64,000 bases of DNA from Dacryopinax spathularia (Eukaryota > Basidiomycota > Dacrymycetes > Dacrymycetales > Dacrymycetaceae), in the NCBI GenBank assembly GCA_037974965.1, contig JBBPFI010000014.1:372001-436000 (forward strand), in the 5' to 3' direction. Shown piece after piece: positions 1-12,237 of this stretch. The notes under the pieces were generated by a model. The model saw only the letters and a program-made list of their open reading frames with translations. It did no database searches and had not been told where the DNA came from. Every line of letters starts with the position of its first letter. Within the stretch, counting starts at the first letter, position 1. Both the position numbers and the translations under genes were made by a program.

Positions 1-2161
1 GAGTAGGCATCGTACTTTGCTTGGTCGAATTTCATATCGTCGCTCAGGACCATAGTGACGTTATACACACGGCCGAATCTGTCGAACGCGGAGGCGGATA
101 GGATAGGCAGATAGGCGAAGTTCCAAATCTGACCATGTTCAGCGAGCTGGAGGGCAGCAATAGGACAACAAGACTCACGTTGGTGTAGTACAAAGCTGGT
201 ACCAGAACCCAGACGGACAGCAAGAAGCCAATACCAGTATGCAGTTCGGCCCACCAAGGCATCATCAGCGGTGAGGCTATGTATGCTATTTGCGTCCAAT
301 CGAAGGTTAAAATGCCCATACCCAAGCCGCTGACAGTGCCAAAGAGCTGGTTCACCACGACGTTGTTGGGCCATATCCAGCAGACCCAGGAGAAGTACGA
401 CAGTGCAGTAAACAGATACCCTGATATATGTCAGCTCCAGTGCGTTGACCTGTGTAGGGGCGCCAACTTGCCTGGAACGAAATACCAAAAGAAGGCAGCA
501 GAGCCGGCGATCATGAAGAGCTTGTAGCGGGAGACACCCTGCCCGGGCTCTCCAAGGTCCTCCTCGGCGTGTAGGGTGTTCAGCAAAGTCGACGCAACGA
601 GGTTTTGCGGCCAGATCATGCTCGCTGGCCATACCAGGAAACGTCGACACAGCCCGGCGAATCCGAAGCCCGTCAGCTGGGTGGCCAGCATGAGGACAAA
701 GTTGTAGCCAACTCCGAAGTTGGCGCCATAATACATTTCCGATGTGACCACTGCATTCATCGAGTAGGGCGGCCCCACTGCGACATTGGCCATGATAAGG
801 ATAAGGCAGTGTTCCTACGCAGGGCAATCAGCGAATGCCGTGATATGCAACGTGCGCGTTTACCTTCACATTGAAGGGACCGGGATTCAGTGTGAACTCC
901 CAGCTTCCCAGCCACTTCGGTACTTGGAAAGTTCTCATCGGCAACGTATAAGACATTATCTTGCCCATGGGATATGAAAGCAGTCTGCAAACTCGGAATA
1001 AGGGTGGGAGCTGGAGCACAAAGAAAACGACGTACAGAATAAGACTGGGACTGATATACGGGCTCGGATAGCGAAAGTTGAAGAACGTGTTCAATGCAGC
1101 TGAGACGACCACCATGCCAAGACCCATGGTCCATACCCGGAAAGTGTTGACAGGCATGTCGGGATCATCGATATTGGACACGGAGGCTCGAACTTCCAGA
1201 TATGGCGAGTCTTCGTCCTCAGGCTCATTATAATCTCCCATTGTGGATGTCCTGGTCAAGGTCATTAACTGAATGGTCATTGAAAGTATCGGAACGAAAC
1301 GCACTTCAAACTGCCTTCTCCGCCAAACATGTCGTCGACCACGTAGTCCAAACTTTCTGCCGTGGCCTCGCTTGCCTTCTTCCCCCCCATAGAAGGTCGC
1401 CCGTCACCAGATAACGACACATGCACCTCTTCTGATCCCAAGATACCGCTTTCCAAGGCAGAAGATGATATCTCATGAGTCCGCATACCCGTCATCCGAG
1501 GATTGCGGTTAGGTCCGGGCAGCGACCGCATCCGATATGCTTCACCGGCGTCGCTGCCTAATGGGTACGACAGGGTAGTGCTGGTAGACGGCGGTGAGCC
1601 CGGTTGAAGGAGGGAGGGCTTTGCCATGTCGACATGTGCGGCGTAGTGTGCAGCCAGTGGTTGGGATGAGGCCATTGGCGTGAGAGGAGTGAGCGCTCCG
1701 TAGGCAGACGGTGACATCGGCTGCTTTAGATCAACCGATTGAGTGAACGGGGAGACCGGCAGAGATGACAAGTGAGGAGCCGGAGCCCGTGCATGCCGGG
1801 TGCCAATATCCGGTGTACCTTGGTCTGGAGGTGGTTCCGCCTGCGAAGTGCTGCCCGAGGTCTTGTTCCTGGGCGTGGGGGGAACGATGCCGGAGGAGTT
1901 GGGTCGCGAATTTGGATCAGGCACGCCAAACGCGAAAACATCCTCATCCTCTTCATCCTCCTCATAGTCCTCCTCATCGTACTCTTCCAGCGGTTCCTCT
2001 ACCCATCCTGAAGCATCGAAACGTTGGCGGTGATTGTCCTCCAGTCCATCCTCTTGCTGGACATGGGTTCCCCAACCGCCGGAAGTGAGCGGTCGTGGGT
2101 TGGACGCGGACGTTCCCGGTCTCCGAGAGGCGGTTTGTGGTCTATGCGGTTGTGCGGACAT
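1..2161 (-). CDS. Oligopeptide transporter (OPT family), C-terminal part beyond the window
   Basis: Proton-coupled oligopeptide transporter of the fungal OPT family, expected in the plasma membrane. The start chosen is the ATG at 2161 (MSAQPHRPQ); an in-frame reading continues upstream but has no family support. Residues 1 to about 280 are a disordered, Ser/Pro-rich cytosolic tail with an acidic run (EEDYEEDEEDED). The OPT core begins in the next exon (about 1254-870) with the family signatures SVSNIDDPDMPVNTFR and FFNFRYPSP, then SYPMGK and LNPGPFNVK. Later exons (about 795-480 and 375-180) carry ANVAVGPPYSMNAV, YYGANFGVGYN, PQNLVASTLLNTLH and FGTVSGLGMGILTFDW, with several hydrophobic segments. 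The last exon visible ends at the window edge, so the C-terminal half is missing. Introns are about 50-60 nt. Family assignment is firm; the substrate cannot be read from sequence. Confidence 0.93.
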
Positions 2162-2475
2162 GAAGGGAGCGTTATTGTTGGGAGTGTGTGTGGGCGTGGA
2201 TTTGGTTGAACGTCCGGGGTTGATATGGGGAGTGGTAGCAGGAGTCAAGGAGCAGACGAGGTGAATCAACGCGAGGCTGGTAGCTTTTGAGGTGAGTGGG
2301 TGAAGGTCCGTCGAAGGTGAGGATGATATGATAGCGGGATAGGCAAGACAGATTGGGGTGGTTGAATTGGAGGATCAGATGAGGGAGAGGGACAGAGAAG
2401 TGGCTAGACGGTGGGAGACATTGATTGACGGCTGTGAGCGAGACAAGGGCGTGACGAGGGGAAGGAGGCACGGAG

Positions 2476-2562
2476 ATGAGGAAGGGGGGACCGGGGCCAG
2501 GGGGGGAGGGGAGGGGGGCAGAAGGGGATGGGAAGGGATGGGAAGGGGGAGCGGGGGGGGGG
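2476..2562 (+). repeat. G-run polypurine tract, possible G-quadruplex
   Basis: The plus strand carries at least eight runs of four or more G within about 85 bp, including runs of seven and ten, separated by short A/T/C spacers. It lies about 320-400 bp upstream of the OPT start codon (that gene is on the minus strand). Such spacing of G-runs is compatible with G-quadruplex formation. A promoter role is inference. Confidence 0.6.
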
Positions 2563-4080
2563 AACCGAAGTGCCACGGATGGATTGGGAAGGCACGGGAG
2601 TGATTCTCGGTGCCTCACTCTCACTTTCTGTCCACTAACTCTCTCTCTCAGTGAGAGTGTGCGCCTTGTCGATCACTTGGGAATTGATCCCGAGCGGGGG
2701 AGGGGGCGGTTGGGCGACAAGACACCCTTTCCAACTCAACCAAACATCCGCCCCCGCTCGCTCTTTGGGCTTTGCTCCCGCTACAAAACCTCTGCACATC
2801 TGCCCGCCCCCTCTCTTCCCTCCCTCCGCCCAGTCGAATGCACCAAATCAGAAGCCCGTTTCGTGTCGAGGGTTGTCGCTGACAAACACAAATCAAAAGG
2901 ACCCTCCTCCCGCCTACCCCTGTTCCGTTTGCATGGGTCATCTAGGCATAGGGAGGAATTTTACCCCGTTGCCGCCCCTTTGCATTCCTGACCTTACTTG
3001 CCCAAACGCCACACCTGTCGTCGAGAATGGGCCGATGGGTGACAGGGGGAAAAAGACCGACGACGACGGTGGCCGGTCTCGATCGTTTGGGGGTCGACTG
3101 AATGAGGACGGTGATATGCGATTGGCCAGATTGGCTTTTGGTGGATTGATCGCGCCGGTCAATCAATTTGTGCCCTCGTCAGGCACGCAATCTCCGTCTC
3201 CCGTTCTTCCGTGCCCTGTCTACCCGCACCCTTTACCGACCTTTGACAGCCCTACCGCCGGTCCACCGCCGACGTCATCAGCTTGCCATCTTCGGCCGCC
3301 CACCGTTCACCGGGCGAGCGCTAACGTGCATTTTTGGGGGGGATAACGCAGGCTTACATTCGAGTTCGTGCGCAATGTTCAGACATCCTTCAACGAATCA
3401 TGTCTCTTCTCCTTATCCTCGCCTCCGTCACCTCAAATCCACCCCCAGCCTCTTCTAGCCTATCCTCCCTCATTTCATTCAGCCATCTTCGGACACCGTC
3501 GCATATCCGCGCCAGCCCGCCTCCTCACCGCATACCTCCCATATTACTCTGTATCATACCTAGCACATCCATCTACCAGCCTTCCCTTGGCACGTGTCTC
3601 TCTGTCCATCCGCCTCCGTGATACTCCTGCAACTCCATCTTTCCTCGGTCCGGATCTATCTTGATATCAACAGTACTATATGCCTTGCGAACTCTTTTGG
3701 TGGGACGCCAGCCCAGATTTGTCTGACCCCAATCTCGCCGCCGCTGCGCGTGAATAGCTCGTGTCGCAATGCACTGCCGGACCTGTCATCCACGCTGAGG
3801 CCTCACCTCTCCTCAGGGTCGGTGTTGGCGCAGCCCCGACGACGCTATACTCGCCTATTACATGGCGAGGTGATCGGGTCTCAGGGCCATCAATAATGTC
3901 AAACTGGGCGGCGTCTCTGCTTGCGATCAAATCAAGCCACCGCGTCACCTGCAGGCACCGCATCCCATGCGCCTCGACCGCTGGGCACTCGGCCGCATCA
4001 GGCACCAAGGCATATCCGGGCTTCTATCGCAGCCTAAGACGACGCTGCATATGCCCACTACCCGGGATGCCTCTCCATGG

Positions 4081-4135
4081 CAATGCTATGGATGCCAAGT
4101 ACCAGGCGTCATGGTACTTGGCATCCATACCATTG
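4081..4135. repeat. Long near-perfect hairpin, 23-bp arms and 9-nt loop
   Basis: Arms 4081-4103 and 4113-4135 are inverted repeats matching at 22 of 23 positions. The inner 17 bp are perfect (4087-4103 with 4113-4129) and the only mismatch is the pair 4086/4130. The loop is 4104-4112. No gene overlaps it convincingly. Confidence 0.85.
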
Positions 4136-6186
4136 ATAACTCAGGGCCCTTGCTATGGGAAGTGGACGGAATCAATCTCTCGGTACGACAGCCCAAACTT
4201 CATCCTCCTCTGGGGCGTTATCCGCCACCAACCCGTTCATTCTCTTTGCGCACCACGACGAATAGGGGCATTGGCTACAACTTTTATTAGTGCACCTCGA
4301 GCGATTTCATAGCAGGTTTGTGCTCGTTTTGTGCCAGAAGGACAGGGATGCGATCAGGGTCTAACTTTTGACCGCCCGTGGTCCATGCGCACTTCACCCC
4401 AGGGTACACCAGCCATGTCACGACCCTAGTACCGCACACGCATGCAAGCCAGTCGCATACGGGCCAACCCGTCAACCAGCCCTGCCAGGTGTTACCTTCC
4501 ATGTGTACCGACCGAGATGCGGACAAGGTGATTGCCTGCGTCTTCGCTCGATGAGCTGTGCGTTACGCGAAAAGTATTAGCAGACAGAGCGGCAGACTCA
4601 ATGATTGGCATGGACCATTCATGACCCCCAACCAGGCAACAAAATTGACCTTCTTCCTTTGCGTGCGCAGTAACTGAAGCCCAGCGTTTGGCGCACCATC
4701 CAACGCGCCCCACGCTTTGCTCAGTTCAGTGAATACCATCAGAGACCCCGGTTCCTGCGCTTCTAACACTCCGTCCCCTTCCGTTTCAAACAAGAACCGT
4801 GCATGCAGCCGCTTGATCACTCGCCGTCTTTTAAGCTTTCCATCAGAACCCCTTCCATGCCCGCGCCTTCAAAGATTGCGTTACTCACCAAGTTGAGCCT
4901 CTCTACAATCAGAGAACACATGTTCTGATCGTCACTTGGTAGCACGCAGCTGCAAGTTAGCATGTCAGATCTTTTGTGCACTCATGTGCATGTATAGCTC
5001 ACCACGGACACAAGCTCAGACATCCATATGAGCTCTGGGGGGGAAAAAGAGAGAAACATGCCACATGTATACTCACATGTGTAAAATAACCCAGGAAAGT
5101 GCTACCATAAAGATAGGAAAAGGGTAGCCATTTGATTTTGAGAACTCCGTCTGCTTCATTGAAAAAAATAACACCTGGTAATTCTCATGCCCACGGGCAA
5201 TGAGGACAACCCAATTGATATTAAGTTCTTCAGTGTAGGCCCTACAGCGGAGTAAGTGATTTGAGAGTATGGTAGTGCATGCAGTGCGTCAGGGGAGGTA
5301 CCTTGCTCTCACACAGTGCCATGTATTATTATGCGCATAGTTTGGAATAAAATCATTTCTCTTGGGGAACGCCACTATCGCATTTCCGGTTTTGTCCTTG
5401 CCAAGAAGGGACCGCGTCATACCATGTATTGAGCCTGAATGAAGTCGACACAATTGTCTCTGCACACCCTTCGTCAGCAACTCGACCAAGCGGGAATAAG
5501 GACGCCGCATCGTGTCGACCTTTTCCCTACTATGACTGTCTAGATGTCAAGATCAGAGGGTATCTGAACGCAAACTTCAGCAGCAACGCTTTGTCCAGCG
5601 TTGCCATGACTAGCATACAGGTTGCGCTATGGTATTGCAGGCAAGAAGCCAGCAGACATCACTATGCGCATCATTTGAGTTTGAGCAGATAGCGGTTGGA
5701 CCGATTCAAAAAGAAATGATAAAGACAGGGATAGCTTTCATTGGGATGAACTGGAATAAATGTCGCCGAGAATGTACACGAAACCACATTCCTAGAGCCA
5801 GCAGCGTCCTCTCCACCGTGCGGCAACGAGTTCTTGTAATTTTGGACCGCCTGTACTGCCTAGCGAAATGTTCTGATGTAGAACGGTATGCCATTGTTCC
5901 GGGGAATCCATTTCAGCTGGACTGGACCTCCCTAGGAAGCGAGTCGAGAGAACACAAGAATACGACGGTGACAGCATTACAGCGGGCATACAGAAAACTG
6001 GACAGGACGAGGGATTTCTCGCAGCTTGTGACAGAATATTCAGCCTCGTGTATTAGCCCGTCTACGGCGGCAGACACAGTGCGGAGGGTGGATGGATGGA
6101 TGCATGATGCGCGGACTGCTGGGTTCGTCGTGTGATGGGGCGAGGGGGTGACAGCCTGACGACCGCAAGGTTCAGGGTCCAGGTTA

Positions 6187-6228
6187 GCCTCGCGCGGAAT
6201 TCAGATATTTTGCTTCCGAGCGCGAGGC
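6187..6228. repeat. Short GC-rich inverted repeat upstream of the zinc-finger gene
   Basis: GCCTCGCGC..GGAA at 6187-6199 is mirrored by TTCCGAGCGCGAGGC at 6214-6228, allowing a two-base bulge. It lies 71-112 bp before the start codon at 6299, so it falls in the promoter or 5' leader of that gene. It could be a dimeric protein-binding site or a leader hairpin. Confidence 0.5.
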
Positions 6229-6298
6229 GATGTTGCTGTCCCTGCTCACTTGTCCGCGCACAGGTCAATATCCTGTTTTCGCGACTGAGCCAGCAAGA

Positions 6299-6825
6299 AT
6301 GGGCAACGTGAGTCTCTTGATCTGCCACTGGTTCCAGATGTCACGGTCTGTCATCCAGGGAGCCAAGGCGCAACAACGGCGGGAACGAGCAGCGAAGGAT
6401 GCCAAAGGGAAGCCGACTAGCCAGCTGAAGGTGTGCCTTTCTCGAGACCGAACGCCCCGCAGGCTAACTTCTGGGCTAGGCAAATACAGCGGCTTTGACT
6501 ATCGTCTGCACAGTCTGTAGGAGTACCTTCGTAAGTATACATGCATGCACGGTAGTGCACCTGTACGCCTGCTGACCCTCACCCTACAGCTTCAAACGAC
6601 GCGTGCGCCTGCGTGAGTTCTACCCGGATGTCTGTACTTCGGGGTGTTCTGAGCGGGTACGTTAGATTGGAGGAGCACGCTCAAAACAAGCATGGAAAGG
6701 TGAAGCCTGTGTCACATCTGAAACGCAATTGTCGCTCACGTTGTACTCTTTTCTCTGTGTTTTTTTTTCTTGTTTTCTGACGACACCAGGGTCTGGCCGA
6801 GTGCTTTCCTAATTTTGGCAAATAG
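6299..6825 (+). CDS. Small single-C2H2 zinc-finger protein of the ZNF706 / At2g23090-like family
   Basis: A small basic protein of about 76 residues spread over six exons: 6299-6307, 6359-6430, 6480-6530, 6590-6612, 6666-6699 and 6790-6825. All introns are GT..AG and the frame stays open to TAG at 6823-6825. The N-terminus MGNGAKAQQRRER begins a lysine/arginine/glutamine-rich helix typical of the 4F5/SERF-like N-terminal region of this family. It is followed by a CxxC..HxxxxH finger: IVCTVCRSTF, then LEEHAQNKHGK. The terminal GLAECFPNFGK matches the conserved family tail. The family is widespread in eukaryotes; ZNF706 has been linked to protein aggregation and stem-cell exit, but the fungal role is unclear. 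The first exon holds only three codons. Confidence 0.88.
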
Positions 6826-6988
6826 GGTCCGGATCCCTCACTCATTCCGTTCTTATCCGAGGGTTGGCTGGGTAATGTGCACTCCACACGATTACGACTC
6901 AAAGTGTATTTTAACACGGCCGCGGATACCATAGATAGCTTCGTGTACCCCTCCATCTCTCTAACGATCACCATCTTCACGTCCTACA

Positions 6989-8636
6989 ATGTCTCCCGTG
7001 CCCACTAGAACAGACCTTGAAGCCGCTCGAGCGAAGGTCGCCGACGAAATTAGCGTGGACGTCCTCAAAGGCGTAGATGTCCCCAAGACTAAAGTTGCGC
7101 TGTCCCGCAGCTTTAACTGTGCGCCGTCAGTAGCTACTACGCCTGATCATGGCATGCTCATTCTCTTCGCTAGCTGACACCATCACTTGTGAGCCTGATA
7201 CGAGCCGGACTCAGTGGGTGGGCGCTAAATAGCGCAAGATCCTACCGATGAAATGATGGCCTACGCTATCGAAGCGTCCCGAGGCGAGTTTCAAGCATGA
7301 TAGCATTTCGATGGCGCGGTGACCAAAGAGAACAGGGGATGATGTGTACAAGGCGGATCAGTGTACTCTCGCCCTTGAAGCTCACGTAGCCAAGATTACG
7401 GGCAAGGAGGCCGCTTTGTTCTGCGCCAGTGGTACCATGACGAATCAGCTTGCCATTCGCACCCACCTTCTCGCACCACCTCATTCTGTCTTGTGCGACG
7501 CCCGAGCTCATGTGCACCGTAACGAAGCTGGAGGGATCGCTCATCACTCGCAAGCTACGACACTGCCTGTTGTTCCGGAGAATGGTGATCAATCACCCTA
7601 TTCTTCCCGTGGATGGACTCTGACCAGCTTGTCCGCCAGGCCATCATCTCACTCTCAAAGATGTGAAAACCGCCGTGATCTTGAGCGACGACATCCATGT
7701 CCGTGGAGGTGCTGCATCCTCGCTCGGTGGACTAACGTGATCTTCAGTTTGCACCGACCAGACTTATCTCCTTGGAGAATACGTTGAATGGTACAATTTT
7801 CCCTCAGGAGGATATCGTTGCTATTTCCGAATATGCTCGCTCTGTGGGTATCAAGATGCACCTGGACGGTGCTCGCTTATGGAATGTTGCAGCTGAAACG
7901 GGTACATCCAGTATGAACTTTCGGTCGCAAACCGGTATCTCAGCATGACTAACGCGAGTTGTCCAGTGCGCGTGCTTTGTGAGCCTTTCGATACCGTCAG
8001 TCTGTGTTTGAGTAAAGGCATTGGGGCTCCCATCGGTTCTATTCTCGTCGGCAGCCAGGAGTTCATTGGAAGGGCCAGATGGTTCAGAAAGATGTTTGGC
8101 GGCGGTTGGCGGCAGGTTCGGGATAAACTGCTTCCTTCTGGTTCTCCATTGATCCGTGTTCACAGACGGGCTATCTGGCAGCAGCAGCGGCCTACGCATT
8201 GTCGCACAATTTTCCCTTGTTGGCTGGGACACATGCGTTGGCCCGAAAATTGGAGGCGGGGCTTCGGGATATTGGCGTCAGGATCTTGAGCTCGGAGACC
8301 AATATGGTGCGCGCCTAGTTCTCAATTCAGGTTGAGGGGCTCAATCTCTCCCAGGTATTCTTCGATGCGCCTTCGGTAGGCATCGCTTATGATGATCTTA
8401 CGAGAAGGGCCGCGTCCCAGCAAGAGCCGTTGTATGTCGGCGGATCTCGATTGGTTATACATTACCAAACTTCCGAGAAAGCCGTCGACGACCTGTTGGA
8501 GCTTGTACGGGTCATGGCGGAGGAGAAGCGAAAGGAGGGCTTTGTTCCCGGCGAGCTACAAGAAGAGTCTACTGACGCGGGTTATCCTAAGATCAAGGAG
8601 GTTTTCGTGCGCAGTAGCGTAAAGGCGACCGCGTAG
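6989..8636 (+). CDS. Threonine aldolase-like PLP enzyme, divergent, N-terminus uncertain
   Basis: Fold-type I PLP protein of the low-specificity L-threonine aldolase family (threonine to glycine plus acetaldehyde in active members). Conserved blocks seen across spliced exons are GKEAALFCASGTMTNQLA, CDARAHVHRNEAGG, SLENTLNGTIFP, MHLDGARLWN and SLCLSKGIGAPIGS (PLP lysine codon at 8013-8015), then FGGGWRQ joined to TGYLAAAAAYAL and a C-terminus ending at 8636. Introns include a GC-AG intron (7284-7335). Two signature segments differ: the usual RSDT before the first conserved block reads LADT, and the usual YGEDPTVNALE reads YKADQCTLALE. The frame from 6989 does not join simply to the conserved part; an alternative start is 7149. 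The copy may be a diverged paralogue or be losing function. Confidence 0.75.
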
Positions 8637-8739
8637 ACGGGGGATGAGCAGATCTAGCTGGCGTATTAGAGCGCTGGCGTATAACGTTTGCGTTTAGATT
8701 TGTATAATCAGTCTTCGGAAGGTAACGAAATACAGGATT

Positions 8740-11700
8740 TTAGCCCTTGCCACTGTATCGCTGTTTCTCGTAGTCTTGCCAAAGTACCTTGAAGAGTGCT
8801 TGCGAGGTCGATCGAGCCAGCGACAACATTAGAGCATCCCGATCCTCCTCGCTAATCATACTGCACAGAGCAAAGAGTCCAGGCTGCAAAGCACGACGAA
8901 GCTCAGGAGCGACCTGTGCAAAGGGGTCCGTGCTCATGTCAAGGTACGTCCTCAACAGAGAGGCAGCATGGCGTGCAAACGGCTTGCTCAAAGACTCCAA
9001 TTTCACTGGCGTCCGTCCGTGAGTATAGATGGGTGTCCTCACGATCACATTGCAGAACAATCTTGCCAACTCCGTTGCATGCTTTGTACTCAGGGCGTTC
9101 TCTTGAGTAATCCAGAACGGTTGAGCATCGGTTATCTGACGTCGTTGACGCATGCCGAGAGAAGGCCGGCTTGTTCTCAATGTGAGGAGGAGAGCACTCA
9201 TTGATTGAGCTAAAAGGGGAAGGCTGTCAACGATCACTGCGCGTTGCAAGCGCACGAGAGCATTGAGAATGGCGACCACATTGGAGAAAATTTCGGGCTC
9301 GGGGTCGTGGAAAGTCGACGGCCTGAGGGACGCAGCAACAATAATCCAAATGTGCCCAATGTTGCTGAAGCTCAAGGGCATCTGGTGGCAGTGTGAGACG
9401 GCTAAGGCACAATAGGGGTCCACCACTCACAGGATCTTTGCATCGCTTTGCAACCAATTGCAGAGTCGCCCGCATAGCAGCATTTGAGCATCCCAGCTCT
9501 ACTTCGTGCGAGAGCTGCTGGAGCATACTGTCGGATATGTGCCGACTTGTCTTGCCGACAGCTTGACCCCGCTCAGGCGACCTGCTCGTCAACTGAGGGA
9601 ATGGGCAAGGAACGGCGATATTGTGGGTTTGTTCACCCCCTTCTCCAAGAACGAGAGGACGCAATTCACCTGATTGGGCCGATAAGAGAGTCGCAGACGA
9701 GAGGTGTCAGTAAATTCACCTTGCAAGCGTGCATGCTCCCAGAAAAAAGCCGAGTTTAGTAATGTTGTATCGATGAGCGTGTCGTGGGCAACAAATTGGG
9801 CAATAATCTCAGCGGCACGCCGGATTTGACAGTCCGTTCCGCACGCACTGTTCAGGACGTCATCAGCGCATGAAGTAAGACCAAGGGAATATTATACTTC
9901 ACGAATTCCATTCCTTGAGCGAGTAACGCCGGCGGAAATGCATGTGCAGACTTCGCCGCGACGTTTGTACCGCGCTCCACAAACCCAGTGCGATTCGGGG
10001 GCGGCGACATTCGGCTCAGAAAACTATCTACTATGACTTGTTGGTGCACTTCAAAAACTGTCGGATATCCCTTCGTCGGCGAAACCGCAAGCATCAGGCG
10101 GAACTGTGAACAAACATCAAGAAGCGGGTCTTTTGAATGCATGGACTTGGCTCACGCTTTCAAACCAGAGATTTGCACCTGTCTCTGGGGCAGATAAGAT
10201 AGCCATAATCCAAGAAAAGAGTCGCTTCGCCTCATGATCTGAAGATGGCAGCACCTTCGTACGGTACCCTAGCCGCAGAATTTTTAGAATGGCTTCCGCC
10301 CGCAATTCACTGGTGACTAAGGGCATGACTCCGTCTTCGTCTAGGGTAGTAGCTAGCCCAGTTTGCTGGAGGAGACCTTGAATCAGCTGGCGGAGCTGCG
10401 TGGTCGCAACAACAAGAGTTTCCTCCGGATTGTTCCAACTCAAGAACACGCTGTGGAGAAATGTTGCGTACTGAGATAAAAGCAGGCAGCGTGCGTCGTT
10501 CCCGGAGTCTTTTCTTTCGATGATGCTTGCACTGCGCTTATGTCGCTTGGCCGCGGGTCGGGCCGCAGGATGGCTTACAGCTTCTTGTTCCCCAAAGTCG
10601 GCCATCGCCAGCAAGTTCACGTGTCGGAGGACATTCAAAACCTGTCCAAATGGAAGGAAGTTGGAGATAGCGATGGCGAATGACTTCTCCCAGCTGGTCG
10701 AGAACAGAGGGCCTGCTGTGAACGCCCGGCAAAGGTCTCTCTGCATGCTACCGTCTGTGCGGATAGAGTGCAAGACATCGCAAATCTTGAATATGAACAC
10801 CTGTAGAGATCGCGTCTTCGAATAGAAATCCAACAGGCGATGCAGGATCCGCTCGAAGGAATCGTTGATATCGGGATCCATCTTGGATGAAGGCTTAGCG
10901 CTATCTAATGTCTGGAATCGCGAACACTCACCCCAACGCAAGACGCCAAGAGTGGCCCGAGGTACTTCTCCACAACGGACTGATCGAGCTGCAGTACTTG
11001 TTCGATGATGCACAGAGCCTCCAGACAGCTTGGGAAGTCCGAGCCAAGGCAATACGTTTCTAGATGAGCGGTTGCTGTGCGTATCTCTTCATCCATCACG
11101 GACAACCACTCGTTATCCTTTGAACCGTACAGCTGCTCGCTGTATATAAGACTGATGATCTCCAGCCGAGATCGCCAGGCATCGCAAGAAGTCTGAGTCC
11201 GTAAAAGGGTCAGTGCGTGGCGTATGACGGGCGCAGAGCTGTGTCGAATTATTTCGACTCTCTTGACTGAGCCCGAGGTAGACGGCAAAACGCTTGAATA
11301 CCTTCGAAGAGAAGATACGAAAGAGCCAACAAGGATAGGCATGGCTCGAAGAGAGGCTGCGTTTTGCTCTGTAATCTTCATCTTGTCGAAAATATCATTC
11401 CAGATCTTCGAATCATCCGTCCAGTAGCGGAGGGTTTCAGCATTGAAGAGGATTTGTCGGAGGAGGTCGTTTAGGACGTCTTCAAGGACATGAAAAGAGT
11501 GGAGGGGATCCCGCCCCTTATCCACCAATGTTGCCCAAGTCGTGACAGAATCTTGCAAAAATGCTGTTAGGCAACGTTTCTTGTTGGGAATTGTCTGAAA
11601 TCCTCGAAGCAGGGATTCTAGCACCAACGCGGCAAGTTGTGGAAGCGCGTTGTGGTCGATCTGAGGCTCTGAACCGTGGCCGTAGACCTGGGATCCAGGC

Positions 11701-12237
11701 CAAGCGGCCAGACATCGTAGCACTCCTCGTAGACAGTCGAGGAGAACGTCCGGACCGGCTCTAGGAACAGCTAACGAAGATACCGATTTGAAGACGCGCG
11801 TGACAGCATCAAAAAAGGCATGTGTAGGAGGCCGTGCATGCGCAAGAGAATCGAAAAGCCTTGTGAATATGGGTAGGGAGGGTACTCGGGAGAGAACCGC
11901 ATGCAGGCGAGAGGGATCTGGCCCGTATGAGTCACAGATGGCGGATAGCAGGGCCCAGTAGCGGGGTTCAAGTATAACACTGGGGCAATCAGCCATGAAA
12001 AGCGCAATCGTTAGCGAGTCGTCCGTACCTCGTGTTGTTCTGTTCTTTCAGCAAACGACTCAGCACCCACTCAGCAATAAGTTCTCCTTTCCCGGGTATG
12101 TACAGATCTTCCGTCACCCAGGCCCGAGCCGCCAGCTCAATTTTGTGAGGGCCTGACGCTGTCGGTGGATCGTTGGGAGATTTGAGCGCCCTCACGAACG
12201 CTTCTGATGAGCTGAGAGCATCCATATGCGTCGCCAT
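8740..12237 (-). CDS. URB2: Nucleolar pre-60S processing factor Urb2/Npa2
   Basis: Large all-helical protein of about 1,000 residues needed in yeast for early 27S pre-rRNA processing in the nucleolus. The identifying part is the C-terminal exon (9426-8740), which matches the Urb2/Npa2 C-terminal domain: VVAILNALVRLQRAVIVDSL, then LQPGLFALCSMISEEDRDAL and the tail LWQDYEKQRYSGKG ending at 8740. Upstream exons (about 11996-10910 and 10880-10150) are long, leucine-rich and helical without catalytic motifs, as expected for this poorly conserved family. The start at 12237 (MATHMDALSSS) has a second in-frame Met four codons on. About ten short introns interrupt it. It is convergent with the threonine aldolase gene (103 bp between stops) and divergent from the RBR ligase gene. 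Confidence 0.85.

Larger units (their letters stand above)
2162..6298. other. Gene-poor intergenic stretch between the OPT and zinc-finger genes
   Basis: About 4.1 kb with no reading frame I can tie to a family. Open frames up to 183 codons occur on both strands (for example 3761-4312 plus and 5629-6135 plus), but they lack recognisable motifs and overlap frames on the other strand, so I do not call them genes. The stretch does contain a purine/G-run tract (2476-2562), pyrimidine-rich DNA from about 3160 to 3660, a long hairpin (4081-4135) and a 13-bp inverted repeat (6187-6228). It probably holds the OPT promoter and leader, and possibly a lineage-specific or non-coding transcript. Confidence 0.5.

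Noticed and set aside
3761-4312. 183-codon plus-strand frame
   Set aside because: No domain or plausible splice partners; it runs through the 4081-4135 hairpin and overlaps a shifted plus-strand frame and minus-strand frames.
5629-6135. 168-codon plus-strand frame
   Set aside because: No recognisable motif and no clear start context; could be lineage-specific, but support is too weak to call.
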